Source of the DNA: Muricoccus pecuniae
GTDB taxonomy: Bacteria > Pseudomonadota > Alphaproteobacteria > Acetobacterales > Acetobacteraceae
DNA: 32,359 bases
Direction of reading: 5' to 3'
Assembly: GCF_014199205.1 (NCBI RefSeq)
Contig: NZ_JACIJD010000030.1
Location: 1 to 32,359 of the forward strand
Shown here: positions 31,188 to 32,359 of the stretch, one piece after another
Layout of the letters: the number at the start of each line of letters is the position of its first letter
Position numbering within the stretch: position 1 is the stretch's first letter
Notes under the pieces: model-generated
What the model saw: only the letters and a program-made list of their open reading frames with translations
What the model was told of the DNA's origin: nothing
Database searches by the model: none
Position numbers and translations under genes: made by a program

Positions 31188-32153
31188 TCACGTGATGCGG
31201 ACATACTCTGGCCGTCCGAGTTCGAGCATGCGGTTGAGTGCGCGGACGGCGATGGCCACTTCTGTCGCGCGACGCCCGTCGGTACGCGAGTGCAGTCCAC
31301 CGCCAATCACCCGCTTGAAGCGCGCGATATCCGCCTCGACCAGGGCACGCCAGTTATAGCCTGAGGCCTTCTGCCAGCTCCTGCGGCCATGCCTGGCGAT
31401 GTCCCGAAGGTGTTTGTCCCGCTTGGTCGGCGCCGTCTCAGCCGTGGCGCTCGGCACGGCACTGGACCGTGGTGGCACGATCACCGTAGAATCGGGATGC
31501 CGCGCTGCTACTTCACAGTAGACACCGTCCTGGTCGTAGGCGCCATCGGCGGTGAACGAGGCGATCGGGTCCGTGACCTGGTCGAGCAAGGGACCGAGCT
31601 GCGAAGCGTCATCGACGTCGCGGGCTGTCAACTCGGCCGCAACGATCCGCCCCGTGTCGGCATCCACGCCGACGTGCAGCTTGCGCCACGACCGGCGCGT
31701 CCTGCTCCCGTGCTTCTCGACCAGCCACTCGCCCGGGCCACATAACCGCAGCCCCGTACTGTCCACCAGCAGGTGTACGGGGCGGGTACCCGGCTGGGGT
31801 TGCGGCAACTCGAGCGTCTCGGCTCGGCGGCTGAGGGTCGTGTGGTCCGGCACGGGCAGGTCGAGACCGAGCAGGGCGATGATCGAGCCGATCAGGCCTT
31901 CGGTCTGACGCAAAGCCAGGCGGAACACGGTCCGAAGCGTCAGGGCCGTGGAGATGGCCAGCTCCGAATACCGCGGCTGTCCGCCCCGCGTGGTCCGGGG
32001 CTCGGCCTTCCAGGCCGCGATCGCGGCATCCGTGAACCACACCGTTAGGCTGCCACGTCCACGTAAGGCGGTATCGTACTCTGCCCAGTTCGTGGCCCGG
32101 AACCGCTGCTTCGGAATGTGCTGGCGACGGTCGGCATTGGCCTTGAACGGCAA
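31188..32153 (-). CDS. IS5-family transposase, intact
   Basis: The 321-residue protein has the IS5-group DDE layout. The N-terminal part is 'FRATNWAEYDTALRGRGSLT' and 'VWFTDAAIAAWKAEPRTTRG'. The core has Asp in 'VHLLVDSTGLRL', Asp in 'FTADGAYDQDGVY' and Glu in 'NWRALVEADIARFKRVIG'. All three acids are present, and the Tyr-x2-Arg-x3-Glu style spacing (YNWRALVE) matches the family. It probably moves the element that cut transglutaminase paralogue 3. The element should end at about 31150-31180 on the left and 32165-32215 on the right, but I could not align convincing inverted repeats; GGGTTA occurs in suitable orientation at both sides. A diverged C-terminal fragment of a relative lies at 11840-12020. 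Confidence 0.93.
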   Translation of the reverse strand: MPFKANADRRQHIPKQRFRATNWAEYDTALRGRGSLTVWFTDAAIAAWKAEPRTTRGGQPRYSELAISTALTLRTVFRLALRQTEGLIGSIIALLGLDLPVPDHTTLSRRAETLELPQPQPGTRPVHLLVDSTGLRLCGPGEWLVEKHGSRTRRSWRKLHVGVDADTGRIVAAELTARDVDDASQLGPLLDQVTDPIASFTADGAYDQDGVYCEVAARHPDSTVIVPPRSSAVPSATAETAPTKRDKHLRDIARHGRRSWQKASGYNWRALVEADIARFKRVIGGGLHSRTDGRRATEVAIAVRALNRMLELGRPEYVRIT

Positions 32154-32359
32154 GCTGCGCTCTCCTGAAGGATGACGGGCCGTCGACCCCTCAGGAGCAT
32201 AACCCAGCTACACAACCAGGCCGACCCGTGCACCACAGTGCCGGCGGGACGAGATCGCCCGTGGGTGGCGCGCAGGCGTGGGCCTTCCGGCATGGGCGCC
32301 CGCCGCGCCGCTATCCACCTTCTCGACCTGAAGTGAAGCCCGATGCGCCTGCTGCTACT
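32154..32359. other. Right edge, no supported gene
   Basis: It contains the right end of the IS5 element and about 140 bases beyond. An ATG at 32343 followed by Arg-Leu-Leu-Leu codons, behind TGAAGTGAAG, could be the start of a plus-strand gene for an exported protein, but only 17 bases are present. Confidence 0.3.

Overview
The window comes from a GC-rich bacterial replicon. Protein families (an assimilatory nirBD/nasA set, single-chain CysG, large serine recombinase, IS66/IS30/IS6/IS5 insertion sequences, paired transglutaminase-like proteins) suggest an alphaproteobacterium, most likely Acetobacteraceae/Roseomonas-like or a Methylobacterium relative. This is inferred from family resemblance, not from a marker gene. 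No rRNA, tRNA or CRISPR array was seen.

Layout. 1-1163: decayed mobile DNA (frameshifted IS66 transposase remnant, C-terminal half of a large serine recombinase). 1180-5668: a compact module with a class III nucleotidyl cyclase/TolB-like/TPR protein and a PAP2 phosphatase on the minus strand, divergent from a cytosolic-looking subtilisin-family protease. 5710-9627: a nest of insertion sequences (intact IS30, IS3 remnant, IS6 remnant, intact IS6) around the C-terminal half of a D-amino-acid oxidase-like gene. 9883-11782: two transglutaminase-like proteins. 11840-15150: a mosaic of IS5 and IS3 fragments, two separate sigma-70 fragments, a patatin-like phospholipase and three very small genes.

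15351-28545 is the functional core, a nitrate/nitrite assimilation island. cysG makes siroheme; a formate/nitrite-family channel is followed at once by a PP2C phosphatase-Ser/Thr kinase fusion. Convergent to these, on the minus strand, lie a NarK-type transporter, nasA, a small uncharacterised gene coupled to nasA, nirB and nirD. A second PP2C-kinase fusion is divergent from narK. Nitrate would enter by NarK, be reduced by NasA to nitrite, and then by siroheme-containing NirBD to ammonium. The FNT channel would move nitrite. Both kinase/phosphatase fusions end in a C-terminal membrane anchor, so they are candidates for membrane-proximal control of the transporters or reductases.

28546-32359: a small gene with a hairpin over its ribosome binding site, a frameshifted zinc-binding metallopeptidase gene, a third transglutaminase gene beheaded by an IS5-family element, and the intact IS5 transposase.

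The most interesting points are the two reversible-phosphorylation fusion proteins bracketing nitrate assimilation, the unknown protein coupled to NasA, the cyclase/PAP2/subtilase module, the overlapping micro-gene pair near the patatin gene, and the scattered sigma-factor fragments.
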